In this document: piece after piece, positions 36,401 to 49,500 of the stretch | How the letters are laid out: every line of letters begins with the position of its first letter | How positions within the stretch are numbered: position 1 is the stretch's first letter | Translations under genes and position numbers: made by a program | The notes under the pieces: generated by a model | What the model saw: the letters and a program-made list of their open reading frames with translations, nothing else | The model's database searches: none | What the model was told of the DNA's origin: nothing | Assembly: GCA_038503065.1 (NCBI GenBank) | Contig: JBCAMK010000014.1 | Coordinates: 1,762,441 to 1,826,440, forward strand | Direction of reading: 5' to 3' | DNA length: 64,000 nt | Origin: Paragyromitra xinjiangensis | Lineage: Eukaryota; Ascomycota; Pezizomycetes; Pezizales; Discinaceae

Positions 36401-39400
36401 CGGGTACGATTTGTGGTCTGGACCTTCAGACGTGCCTGTCAGTCCGAAAGCATGATCCCTGAGATCACTTGGCAGCGAATTGAGGTATGAGTAAAGGCCA
36501 TCAAGGGTACCAGAAATGGCAGCCTGAGCGAGAAGCTCGTTGGAAAACTGATGGTAGAACGGTACTGTGGTCCCATTAAGTGGCTGAAATTGGGGGCTGG
36601 TAAGGCTAGAAAACGTGTACTGAACGGAGGTGCTTGACATCGACCGCGAGCGAGCGTAATCTTGCATAGAACGAGCGGAAAAATACCAACCGAAAAAATC
36701 ACCGTGATAGTAAAGCATCGACCGGGAATAATAATCACCCCTCGCTGATTGGTCGATTGGCTGAAACTGCCCTCTGCTAAATTCAAATCGGCCGAGGTAC
36801 TTATCATGGTCCTCAAAAACAACAATGTAGAAAGAATCGTCGGTCATACTGCCATAGGGGAGAAATTGGTAATAAATAGGATCACTCGCAGTAGAGCCAG
36901 CAGTCCCATTCATAGGTTTTGAGCTCAGTTGCTTTGGTGTCCACTTGCCGTTTCGATACTCGGACCACCCAAGCTGAATTTCCCAGTATTCAGTAGGTTT
37001 CGACGAGCCTGTGACTGATTCATTTCCAAGCTGCTGGAACGACTTGCTAGTGGTGGATGGAATTATTTTCTTGACAAATTGAGGGATAAAAATGATCAAG
37101 CGTCCCTTCCAGACCACAGGGACCACAAACGGGCCGTTGTATGGATGGCTGCCCACAAAATTAAAGGTTGGCATTTCGACATCCATCTTCTTCCAAGGAC
37201 TCCATTGTTGAGATTTTTCGTTGTAGACACGGTGATAGTAGAAATAGGGCGTTCCATGGGTTCGTGCGAAAATGTGTGTATCTTTTGTAGCATCGTCAAC
37301 GTATAACGCTAATGCTTGGAGGTTCGAAACTCTGTCAACCTTCGATACATAGTCCTTGATCGCGTCTTGTATACTCTGCGGACTCAAATCCTTTTGCGAG
37401 ATATCTACTCTCGGTTAGTGACTATACCCGTTATGTAAAGTAAGGTATGGAGGAGTACCAGCTTCGAATTCTTGAAAAACCGGCGATTTATCATCGCGTA
37501 GGGAAGGATCGATCCAGTTCTCAGGGTACAGGAACACCCTCCGATTTGCCTCCCATATCGTATACTTTTGCATCCAATCCCACCTTTTCCTATCTAATGC
37601 GTCATTTCGGACTCCATGATCCTCTTCTAACCCGAGGAAGCACCGTTGTACAAATAGCTGAACTGTAGATATAGCTTGCTTGATCCTGGATGTCTCGAGG
37701 CATGACCCCATTTGCACGTCGATTAGGAAGAACTCGAAAAGTGAATCTGCATCCACCACTCCCCATTGAATTAATTCCGGCTGCACTAGAAGGTAACTAA
37801 TCAAAGCGTCCCGTTGGTTGCGGCGGAGCTGGTCTTCTAATGGCTTGATTGTTGATTCCCAGACTGCAGTCGAGAATTTCACTCTGATAAACGCTCCGAT
37901 CTGCTTAGCTATCTCGTGCACTAGCCAGAAATCTTCCACGGGTCGTGCCCAGGCTATTAGACTTTCCACGTCAGTTGTGACCTTCGCCGCGAGGTCACAG
38001 GCTTTTTTCAACTTTGTCAGTGCTATTTCGTTTCTGAAGAACTTGTAGTCATCCCAGCCAAAATACCCCAGAAGCTTCTTAACCGTTTCCTCCTTGACAG
38101 CTATCAAGTCTGCTATCTCCTCCGAGAGTGATCTGGAGTGTTCGGAACCCGATGCCCACCTAAATAGGCCGAGTAATGATTGGGTGGTCGACTTCGGCAG
38201 ACTAGTTCGGAGGTTGAAGTAGCTAAGCAACCGTGTCCAGCCCTCAAATGATAGTACACCACCCTCAAATCCTGGAAATTCCGTAGAGCTGTTTGCCACA
38301 TAAGTTACCTCATCAGTCGAAAGATTCAAACCGTTAATAATGATGGCAAGCCGCGCCAGTTTAGTTAAAGAATCAGCTAGCTTTTCTTCAATTGATTGCG
38401 GAAGTAAATCTTCCGTGGGAATCGCGGAACTGGACGAGTGAGGTGTCTTCCATTCCAAGGCACTGGCCGGAGCGTTGGTAATTTCGATGGGATATGGTTG
38501 GTTACCATGGAGAATGATTGGATCAGTAGACCGAATACCCGAGTCTGTAAATGGCACAGAGGTTCCGTTGATTTTTAACTCCATGGGTTCGACTACCTCT
38601 GTGAACTGGCGGTTGTCTATGGGCTGGAGTTTCTTCGGGGTGTTATCGACGAAAATGTAGGTATTCTTAGAGTTGGGTGCTAAATGGCCTTTGAAGTCCT
38701 TCCCGTGCACGTAGTCGTCTTGTACCCCGGTATCGATATCTAGTAGGGCTTTGAGGGAAGTTACCTTCTTGGTTCCCGCTTGAGCTGTCTTCCTGTTTCT
38801 CGCTCGAGTGGTCGTCTCGATTCCTACTGCAGTTGCCGTCTCAATCCCCACTCGAGTGGGTAAAATCCAAGGCAGTAGTACCTCCGTCATTTCATTTGAA
38901 AGGCCGACGGCTTCAGACATGGCTGCGATTATCAGGCGATCAATCAATTGTGTTTTTAGATATGGTAAGAATGATTCCAGGAAGCAAAAACGTTTCGCCA
39001 TGGTGGTGGTCTTATACGATAACAGAACGTCTCTCGCACTATACTCAAGGAATCCCAAAGTAAATTTTAGCCAATCGGATGGCCCTCTTCTTACTTCTCT
39101 TAGAGCGTTTAGCCATTCCGGATTATCAGACTGGTTTAAAGCTATCTCGTATTCCGCATCAGTCGGGATACCCGTCATTTGAATCGCAGCCTCCCCAAGT
39201 GGTTGGTCGTCCAGATACTGCAGTCTACCCGATAGCACGATACCCAGATGGGGAGGCGCAGGACTCGTCCAGACAAAAGTGCCTTCTAAAAACTCATTTA
39301 TTTGCTTGATAAGACGACTGTCGTAGAGCGCCGATAGCTTTATCGTAAGGATATCCTCCGTTATTACCTCCTTGTCTTCGTCTGCAACTGCCGGGTGCGC

Positions 39401-42215
39401 TGTCTCGATAGCCCAAACCCCGTCGAGAATTGACTTTACGGTGGCCAATACCTTCAGTTTTGATGGGCCTAGTGGCTCTAGCGCATTTTCTGTTCCCATT
39501 ATGGTGTAATTCAGTTGCGTGAAAGAGAGCCCTGCTTCTTCCATTCGTCCCCAAAGCTCTAGAAATTCGAAAGTGTCGGTGGCACTTTCGAAAAAATCCC
39601 CGAAAACTTCGATAACCTGGAATAAGATACCAGGTTTGACGTGCAGGATCTTAGCCATGAGACTATGGCGGTAGATGATAGTCACGCTTTCAATCGTTAG
39701 GAGGTCCTTGAGTTCTCTCTTCCTCACGATGAGATCTAATTCGTCCTTCGTGATATTGAATGCTGCTAAAATCACTGTAGTGTGCTCTGAGATTTTAACT
39801 GACCCAGTGAGATAATTCCCGTTATCGTCTGGTTCGAACACCCGATCGATGCTGATGATATTATGCGTGAGGAATAACCGGGAGTAGAGGGAACTATCTC
39901 CCTGAGTGCCGATGTTTGACCAAAATGTGAGGATCTTCAGGATCTCCAAGCCAGATATTTCAAGAAGTTTTACCACAGAAACCAATTGACTCAAGAGATC
40001 TGGTGTGATTTTAGAAAAAGTGCTTGCCACAACCGAAAGTCCGGAGATCGCCTGGTCCAATTCACCAATCGCCCAGCCCATCTTCCACCACAGCCGCACA
40101 AAGCGGTGAATACGCATGTATTCGCTTGAGGTCAAATTCGTCCCGTCGAGATGAGTGAGTCTGACTTTATCGAGATGCCAGTCTCCTAACGCCGGGTCCA
40201 ACCTCACAATGATCGGATTCTTGTTCTTCTTCGGGTTACTATCGTGGAGCGAAAGATAGGGATTGACAAACTCCGTCCTCAGCATATCAACAAGATCTGA
40301 GAACTTCATTCCGGCTCTCGGTAAGAATTGGTTCTTGATGAACTTGAGCCCAATCTGAGTGTTCTCATCACTGCTGAGAAGGTCTGCCTCGCTCTTATAA
40401 CCCCAATACTCCCAGGGATTTTTCAATCCGATGAGCCTTTGGTAATCCTGGTCTGATAATTGTCCACCAACTTCGCTCTCTTCATACTTCTTAGATCGAT
40501 AGGCCTCTCCGGTCAACGCAATGTAGTCTATCAACGTGAGACCCAGGTACTCGGCCGTCGCAGCTCGTCTCTGCATGTCGGCATGCAACGGCTCTCCAAC
40601 CAATTTCGGGAGCCACCTAGTAGGAGGAACCGCACTGTATGTGTCGAGTAATTCATACCGAGAGGCCCCAAGATACTTGAAGAATATACGAACTTCGTCG
40701 AGCGGTTGGTGGTAGGGGAGTTTATTGAGAGGAAATACCTCCTTGGAGAGAATGAGATAAGCGGGGTAGTTTGTATTCTAAGCATTATTATATCAGTAAG
40801 ATGGGGTCCATATGAAGCCTCCAATGTAAAGAGGCACATGGAGTAGAACGTGGATCAAATACCTGGGGCTCAGCTAAGAGCTCACCACTGAGGGCATCAG
40901 AGACGTTATACACATCGATATTGGTCTGCTTCGGATCGTGAGTGTCCTTTATGTATTCGTCCAAGTGGACCACAAAGGATTCCATAACCTCGTTAGCGAG
41001 GTCAAGGTACGGGAGTATGGTGTTGGTGTTCGAACAAGTCAGTTGAAGCTTGCCTAGATCAGGACGACGAGCAAAAAGCTTCTCAAGGACCGTGCCTGCG
41101 ATGCCCTGTTCTCCCGTGTTTGGAGAATTGGGGTCAAGATTGTTGTTTCGCAGGAACTGCAAAAGTTCAACAAAGTAAGCAGCAGGACTTGTGATGGATT
41201 CGCAATCATCGCATGTGTCGTTGTCCATGTCGCCAAATAACGTCTCCAAGTTGGCATTCTTAAAAACCTCTCCCCCAACCAGATTCATGGTTTTGAGCCT
41301 CTTTTGGACAGACTCTTTGCCGTCAATGATAGCTAAACCGGTTCCTCGAACAGTCTGGAGCAGGGCAGTCATCGCGTGTTCGTTACGGATTTGAGTGTTC
41401 ACCGCATGGCTGTGAATGGCATTTGCAACCTCAACCGAGATATCAGGAGTCACAATGGCACTGAAGTCCGCAATAGGCGTAGCAGCTACCATAGCTGCCG
41501 AGGTAAAACCACGGCTCATGAGGACTGGCACGGCCTCGGGGGTTGGCACGAGTGCCTGAGTTCTCTGAAGCTTACAGAGAAAGTCGAAGAGAGCCGGCTG
41601 CTGTTTTTTAACATCACCGAATGCAAATACGGATTCCTTGCGGATGTTGAAATCATGGCGGTCTGCGAAGAAGGCACACGCGCCCTTATGAATAGAGTTG
41701 TCTGGTACAACAAGCTCCTTGGTTCGTATCATACGTCCAAGAACTGCAGAAGGTTCAACAGCGAAAAGCTTTCTGTATGCGGCGGAACCCAAAGCATCTG
41801 CAGACGAGTTGGATGCTGTTGGGGTATCACTGGAACTAGGATAATCTTGAGTATCAGGAAGAACGGAATTGAAGAGCTGAACGAAGTGACTCTTGCCGCA
41901 ATTAGCAGCAAGTTCCTTCAAATCCTGGAAGTTGCTCTCTTTGGTGATGGCTTGCACAGCGGGAGCGCTATCATCAAGGATCTCCGCTAGGTGATGAATG
42001 AAGCGGATCCGGTCGTGAAGTCTGGTCGATAACCTGCCCTCAAAGCGCTCTAAGGATAGGTCCAAATTACCGTTATCCTGTTGCAAGGCCTTCAAGAAAT
42101 GATCGACACTTTGTCCGAACTCGGAACGGAGTATGGCAATTCGGGGGGTTTCTGCGGTTTTGGTTGCCTCTGCAGTAGGGGCCTCAGTCGTTGTGTCCGG
42201 AGTCGTGCTCGACAT
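33436..42215 (-). CDS. TcA-type insecticidal toxin complex protein homolog, 2,859 aa
   Basis: Four exons, 42215-40863, 40777-37459, 37404-35314 and 35252-33436, with introns of 85, 54 and 61 bp whose phases (0, 1, 1) match on both sides. Together they make one unbroken reading frame. Domain order follows bacterial TcA: an N-terminal helical shell with the VRP1/SpvA-like box CDDCESITSPAAYF (about 333-346); a long helical region closing with a conserved RIKQAISTVQLFVQRC box (about 1470-1485); neuraminidase-like and receptor-binding beta regions in exon 3; helical pore-forming and TcB-binding parts in exon 4 (long helices around IKSQQTRITIAEKDILLQQK; GAGAISKWELELP near the end). In bacteria TcA pentamers form the channel that injects the effector held by TcB-TcC. 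The protein is longer than most bacterial TcA (about 2,300-2,500 aa) and has a Thr/Ser/Ala-rich N-terminus but no signal peptide. No stop or frameshift is seen. It faces away from the TcB-TcC gene at 46.6 kb. Confidence 0.95.
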
Positions 42216-45200
42216 GGCAGCGCGGGATTGTGGTGGCTAGATGCTACGATCTAGTTCACTGAGTAGAATTGAAGCAATTGAAGGATGATAACTGTTGGGA
42301 TTCTCGAACCAGTAGTACTAGTAAGCTACACAAGAAAGAAATAAGAAGTAGTCAGCGATTATCGGCGAAATAAAACGTAGGGTGTCGGATGCATCTTCCT
42401 ATGATTAGGATTTAAAAGCGCTACAAAGAACTAGATGTATATTTACTTATACGTACCGTCAAGGAGCGCACCCGAAGATAAAGCAGGAACTACGCGAAAT
42501 TGAGAAGGAGATAGATCAAATCTCCTGTAGATTGATACTCCAGTTATAGGATGCAAAAGATTATCCGGCTACCCTTTCACATTAATGGGGTGCAACGCCA
42601 GGTTATATTCTTGAGGAGCTATATATGGCTATTAGGTGGAAATAGTCGTGGAACGGGTCATGCCCCAAGGGTGACGGCTTCCAGCGATTTTAACTACACG
42701 CTAGAAACCACCGCAGGAGATAAATTAAAACTACTCAGCTAAACCCCAGATTTTCAGATGTCTGGGATAGAGATGGTCAAATTCCAGGCAAATCTTTCCT
42801 AAGGCTATAGCTATAGATACTCTACACTACGAACAATTGAACTTTCACAATACCACCAAACAGTCCTATGGGGCTATGGGGCATGCGCATATTTTGCGGC
42901 TCTACGAGCACCTTTGTCCCATTATTTTGTATGCATATTACAATCTAATTCATGAATCCTCTCCTCTCCTCAACTGGAGCCTTCAAGTCATCTCTAGCCT
43001 AACCTTAACTTTGAAGGCAGTTCATTTCCATCATAAATGAAAAATGACTAAATATTTTATTCGAATTCAGTGAAAAAGCGGTATCTTACATTCATACCCC
43101 ATCCAAAGATAGTAGTGGTCTACGGTACTATAGCCACCTCACCGCCTTGTCCGAGCTACTTCGCAATTGGAAGAGGTGTGCACCTGCCCGGGCCCTCTTG
43201 CAACCTTCTGGTTCAGTACGAGAGAAAATCTATCCCGAAATTTTCTGCACGTGCATTAAGATGTTGTATTTCAAGGTAATCAATCAACTCAATTAATTGC
43301 TTCCCTAGAGATGAACTAGAATCCAACCGAGCGGCCAGGTCAGCTGAATCAGTTATTGACTCGTCATGGTGTTCACCAAGAGTAAGTGTCACAATGTAGG
43401 TATTGACAAATTTGGACATGATAAGCATCCCCAAGGCAGCAATCGATTGTGTTATTGACGTAAAGGGTGCAGCTTTCAGTGGGCTAACTACCAATCTGCG
43501 ATGTGGCAGGTTCGGAGTGGGGGTAGTACGAGCTCGGTTATTCTTGAGGGAATGCGGAGAAGAAAGAAAAAGCAAAATTAAGAGAAAGAGGAGAGTCTAG
43601 AGTAGTATTACTTCGACAAACATGGCTAGCTAAAGAAAGGATGAATTAGTTTTTATTTCTGCAGCAGATCAGAGAGCTTATGTGATTAACCCATGTGTGG
43701 GCTCCACGCGGTATCGATATCGCAATGGGGACTTATATTCCAATCTAGGGATTACAACTAGTGCCCTTTTTAGGTAGCAGCTGAAAATTACTATTTAAAT
43801 CCGCAAGATTCGAATTAGGTAATTTAAGACCTTGTCCCGAACCTTATTCTAACCTCTTAACGCCACTTTCTTATAGGGCTGTAGTAGGGCTGGATTGACA
43901 GTGTCTAGGTGATTCGCTGCCAAAATCTGAGCCGCGAAACCGCAGGGATTGTAGCGAATCCTCGCGAACATCAGAAATTTTCGGGTAAAGTTTCCCTACC
44001 CCTGAAGAAGCACTTGTTGATATAGTTGGGTAGTTGAGCCCTGTTCTGCCTATCTTGTACCCCGCTTCGGTTCTAGCTATAGCTGGTAGATCTAGAAGCA
44101 CTATTGCCCTGCGGCCGTGCTTGGCGGACTTCAGCTTGTTTCTCGTCAATATAAATTGGTAGAGTCACACTATCTGCGAGGATGCCCATAACTAGCCTAT
44201 CGGAGCACTAGATTGATGTTACTGAACTATTTTTCTTCGTCCTTGCTAGCATACTGGCATAAGGGTGTGCTCATATCGAGAGCCTAATGTGATTGAGTAC
44301 AACTGCAGAACATTGGAGTATTCGGCTGTCGGAATAACTGAACCCGGAGGTGGGCCACCAAGAATTATCCGGCACCCCGATCCACACTTCAACGGAGATC
44401 TGAACTTCAGCTGAACTTCAGCTGAACTTTGTCTAGTCTTTAGTACTACAAAGATTCTCTCTACCCTGGTAGGCGATGACTCTTTACCTGGAATGTTAAT
44501 GAAATCAATTTTCTTGGAACGTGTAAACAATATCGCCGGTTTTTACGCACCTAAACCTTACAGGCCAAGTACAGGTTAATAATGGTCCTTAGTAACTAAG
44601 AGCCGGGTAAGAAAATCAAATATTTGCTGTTTCGCTCACTAACTAGTCTGATTAACTAAGCTTAACTTAAGTTAGGGCTTGGAAAGGCATAGGCGTAGAG
44701 TAGATCATAGGTATGAATGATGAGAAATTGGCCAAATTAGATCAAGACTCCACTTTCAACATGATCCGAATAAGTAGAAAACACTCGTTTTCAGACAGCG
44801 TTTCCGGAAACCGGCGTGCCACTCGAATCGTATGTTAGGAGAGGTAAGGCTTGCGATTATGGGGATGACTAAAATTAAATGACAAAATACTCTACTCTAA
44901 AGGATTGCTATGGATCCGGCCATGTTAATCACTCATGATCTACACGGCAACAGTCTAATTAAAGGCTTAGTGTTGTAGGGGTCTTAGCAGCTGAGATAGA
45001 CATTGAAAGCTAGCAAGCTCGTATCAGTTTAAGAACCCTGTACTCCGTTCCGGTACATCACACTACAATTACTTGCAGAGCACGATAATATCCTAGTTTG
45101 ATGTTTTTGCAGCTGAAAGTCTACTATATGTCCTAACACCGTACCGCATACATCATTTCGCAGCCCCTCTCGCAAGGCGTCATGAAACATCCCCGCCCCC

Positions 45201-46583
45201 TAGTGATCTGTTCCAATGTCCTAGTAACAACTCTTTCTAGAGCTATCCCACGTATACCCTGCAGCCTATGCAATGATTATCAAGACAATTCTCAGCGATG
45301 GCGTAATTATTACTTACGGCGTTGGTCTAGAGCGCCCTATAATAGTGTTAATCTTAGGATGGGCATTGACTGAAAAAGCAAAAATAACATGCCAAGGCAA
45401 CCTGTTAAACCAGAGTTTCGACACGTTAACTTTCCTCCCCTGGTTTCTCAGTGCCTTTGAAATGATTTTCCCCACCCCATCTCACGGCTAGGTCGGCTTT
45501 GTCGGCTTCGAAGCTCCTTAGTTCCATCCCGATCGTTTGGTATCAGATTGTATATGGGGTTTTGAACCACCATCCACATGTCAATCGTATGGTGTTTTGG
45601 TCATTCCATGCAGTTGTCTCCAATGAGATCTTGCGTAAAGCCAACCAGCCTATGAAATTTGAAGGTAGATACCTTAAAAAACAGTCTGGACCATCGGGTA
45701 AACAGAGAGCCGATTCGTATTCGATACTAATTCCAGGTATCTAGCAGCCGTCCTATTGACCCTTTATGGTCCCTGGAAGATCAATTTAAAACCAGTTATT
45801 CCAAACCAGTTGGCTGTCCCCAAGACCTTATACCGTTTGAGGCATTATATAAAATTAATTTAGAGCAACCTCGGCGGGGTGATGTGGTGAACCTTGGAGC
45901 TAGTGGAATGAGCAGAGCGACTGCCACCAAATCAGGTTTCTGGACCCGTTGCCTATTGGCCAGGCCAAAGGCAAACCAAGTTAGGGTCGACATTTCTCGT
46001 TTCATAGTTCTTCGTGCGGTAAAAGCACTCTACGTTTTGTTAAACCTTGCATAAATCTAGGCTTTTAGCTGAATTTCAGTGTTTTCGCAGAGGAACGCCT
46101 ACTGTGAGCCGGCGGGACATGTACAGCGGTCTGTTGTTTGTTGGTTCTGGATTTTTGATTTGAACTCAATATTAGTGCCTTGCTCATCATCACGAATTTG
46201 GGGTAAGTTCTGTAGTTGGCGGTCGTAGGCCACTTCTACCAAAGAAACATCTCTAGCATAGTCGATTTACGTCTTAATTACTTCGGCGTCTATTCGGCTA
46301 CGGAATATTTATGCACGCTATAGCGTAACAAGAAATCATTTGTATCTACTCAGTAGAAGGAAGCAATATGATATAAACATCCGCTCGCCCACTATCACCT
46401 CGCACAAGTAGAAGTCGTGTCTCAAACCCTAAGGAAGAAACAAGCCCAATCCTGTATCCAAAAGAAAAAAACCCAAAAGACGATAACTATTCCAAAGGTA
46501 TATTTCTACTTCCTGAAGCTAGTATTAATCATTTTATCCGTGCTACGATTCGAAGCCTAACCAAAGGCAGGAAGAAACTGATT
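42216..46583. promoter_or_regulatory. 4.4-kb divergent intergenic region between the two Tc-like genes
   Basis: No gene is supported here. ORFs of 60-120 codons (largest 43213-43575 minus) have no motif. Both start codons face outward, so this interval must contain both promoters. A short direct repeat of an 11-bp unit (CTGAACTTCAG) is present 2.7 times at about 44400-44428. The interval is long for an ascomycete promoter pair and may contain decayed sequence. Confidence 0.5.
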
Positions 46584-49500
46584 ATGGCGCCAAGAGGCAT
46601 AAAAAAACCGACGCCTGCCCCCCCCAGCGCTGCAACAGGTCAAAATGCTTCTCAGATTTCAGGAACTTTCGGCTCCGGCCCAAGCTCCTCGATTCAAGCC
46701 CCTTTCGCTACCGGTGCATCCTCCTCTTTCGCCTTCTCGTTACCCTCTGTGACGTTACCAAAAAGCGGTGGTGCCATTCGCAAAGTTGATGAGAAATTTG
46801 AGGTCAATCCTGCTTCAGGGAGTTGTTCCTTGACCATTCCAATTACCGTGTCGAAAGCACGCTCAGCATCAACGTCGCCTACTTTGTCACTTGCCTATAA
46901 TTCTGGCGGCGGAAACGGGCCGTTTGGACTCGGATGGGGAATTCCTGTCCCAAATATCACGCGAAAGACAGATAAAGGGATTCCTCTCTACATTGATGAT
47001 GATAATGATGAATCAGATGTCTTTGTATTCTCCGGCTTTGAGGATCTTGTTCCTCGTTCAAAGAAAGGCTCCTCTGGTTTAGTAGTTCTTGATGGGGATG
47101 GAAAACCCACAGTTGATGAGACTGTCCAGGATGGATATTGCGTCCGTCAATATCTCCCACGAATTGAGGGGGGGTTTTCTCGAATTGAGCGTTGGACGAA
47201 GACTCAAAGCAGCAACGTTAACGAAGTCTACTGGAGAGTTCTAACTGCTGATAACCATACATTTATCTATGGCAAAGACGATACCTCTAGGATAAGTTCT
47301 GAAGATGGTAGGATATTCTCTTGGTTATTGTCTCAAAGCTATGATGACTATGGGAATGCTGTTGAATATTCATACAAGGCCGAGGACTCGGTGGGTGTTC
47401 CATCACGGCCAAGTGAGCGGAATCGCACGGAGGTGTCTCGCTCCTGCAATCGGTATCTCAAAGCCATCAAATACGGCAATCGAGCACCAAACCGGAATGA
47501 GAAGTGGGAGATTAATTCTTCTCTCCGCTCTGACTCCTGGATGTTTGAGATTGTCTTCGATTATGGCGAACACTCCCCAAGTCATCCTACGACGGCAGCA
47601 GATGGCGATTGGATCTGCCGTCAAGACCCCTTTTCAACCTATCGGGCTGGTTTTGAAATTCGCGCCTACAGACTCTGCCGTAGGGTTCTCATGTTCCATC
47701 ATTTTCCCAGCGAGCTCGGCGTGCAAGACTCGGGCTACCTTGTGTCCTCCACGAACTTTGAATACGAAGAGAACGGAGTACTGTCACTTTTGAAAAAGGT
47801 CTCAAACTTTGGCTACGTCCTGGAGAATGGCATCTATGTCAGTGCGCCAATGCCTGCTCTCACCCTTGAGTATAGCAAGGCTCCGAGACTAAGCGAGTTG
47901 ATGGTCCAAGATTCAGACGCTCCCCCTGATCTCGCTGGGGACTCATGCCAGTGGATCGACCTCGACTCTGAAGGCTTACCAGGAATACTATCAGAGCAAG
48001 CAGACGGCTGGTTTTATCGACGAAATTTAAGCGCCAATAACCTCGTCGGCCCGAACGGAACTTCCGTCCCGCGATTTGGCTCGCCTGAGCTCGTGAACTC
48101 GCGGCCCGCTCCGAGTCTTCTTTCCTCTGACATACGGCTCGCAGACCTTGGAGGAGTTGGCGCGGTTGATTTGATTGATCAAAATGATGGGGTGCGCGGA
48201 TTCTACGAGCGAACGACTGTAGATGGATGGACTGACTTTCGTCCTTTCTCCTCTTGGCCGAATATTGATTTTAACCAGCCCAACGTGCGGTTCGTGGATT
48301 TGACCGGGGATGGAAAGGCCGATATTATGGTGACCGAGGATGAAGCTTTCACTTGGTATCAGGCGCTTGGAAAGGAGGGATACGATCAAGCCCGGAGGAC
48401 ATTTCAGTCCTTGGACGAAGAAAAGGGTCCCAAGATGATTTTCGCAGATGGCCAACAGGCAATATATCTCTCTGACTTTTCGGGAGACGGTTTACTTGAC
48501 CTGGTTAGGATCCGAAATGGCGATATATGCTATTGGCCTAGCCTGGGATACGGTCATTTTGGGGAAAAGGTGACGATGGATAACGCTCCTTGGTTTGACA
48601 ACGCAGATCAATTCACTCATAACCGATTACGACTCTCAGATATCGACGGCTCTGGAACCATCGATCTCCTATACCTGCTTCCAGGTGGTGGGGTAAATGT
48701 TTATAGAAATCTAGCCGGGAATGGATGGAGTGATGGAGACTATCTACCCACTTTCCCGCAACTAGATAACATATCGATCGTGAGCACGGTAGACTTGCTT
48801 GGAAACGGCTGCGCATGTCTAGTCTGGATCCACCCTCTTTCTATTGGTGGCCAAACTCTGCGGTATATTAACCTCATGAATGGACAAAAACCTTTCCTTT
48901 TGAGCCGATACACGAATGACTTGGGTTTAGAAACAATGGTGTCTTACGTACCTTCTACGCGTTTCTATCTTGATGGGCAACGGGATGGAAAACCGTGGAT
49001 TACGAAATTGCCATTCCCGGTCCATTGCGTGCAGAAGACGCAAGTTTTTGATAATATCAGCAAATCTTACTTTAGTACACGGTATGCTTACCATCATGGC
49101 TTCTACGATCGAGCGGAGAACGAGTTCCGAGGATTCGGGATGGTGGAACAGTGGGATACGGAAGAATATGGCCGCATACCGTCTTCTCTGGATGCGAAGA
49201 ATACGGAGGAAGAATATTTTGTGCCTCCAATTTATAGAAAAACCTGGTTTCATACAGGAGCATACATGTGAGATCTCGAAATCGTGTTTCCCGGCAATAC
49301 TTTGGTTATGAGAGATCAATCCCTAACTAGCTCATGTGCATAGGGATCCGGCCATGCAGAAGACTTCCGCTGCTACTACCTTCTCTCACCAGTTCGTTGC
49401 GGGCTATTTTGAATCCGCACCTCTTCTAGACGACAGTCAGCCTCCCTCTAATCTTACCAACGATGATGACTACCGTGAGGCATCTCGTGCACTAAAAGGG

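Noticed and set aside
33436..42215. Reading the TcA region as four separate pseudogene fragments
   Set aside because: The three gaps have proper intron ends and phases that join the fragments into one frame, so splicing explains them better than decay.
43213..43575. 120-codon minus-strand ORF in the Tc intergenic region, possibly a third Tc component
   Set aside because: No similarity to any Tc accessory protein and no sign of coding bias.
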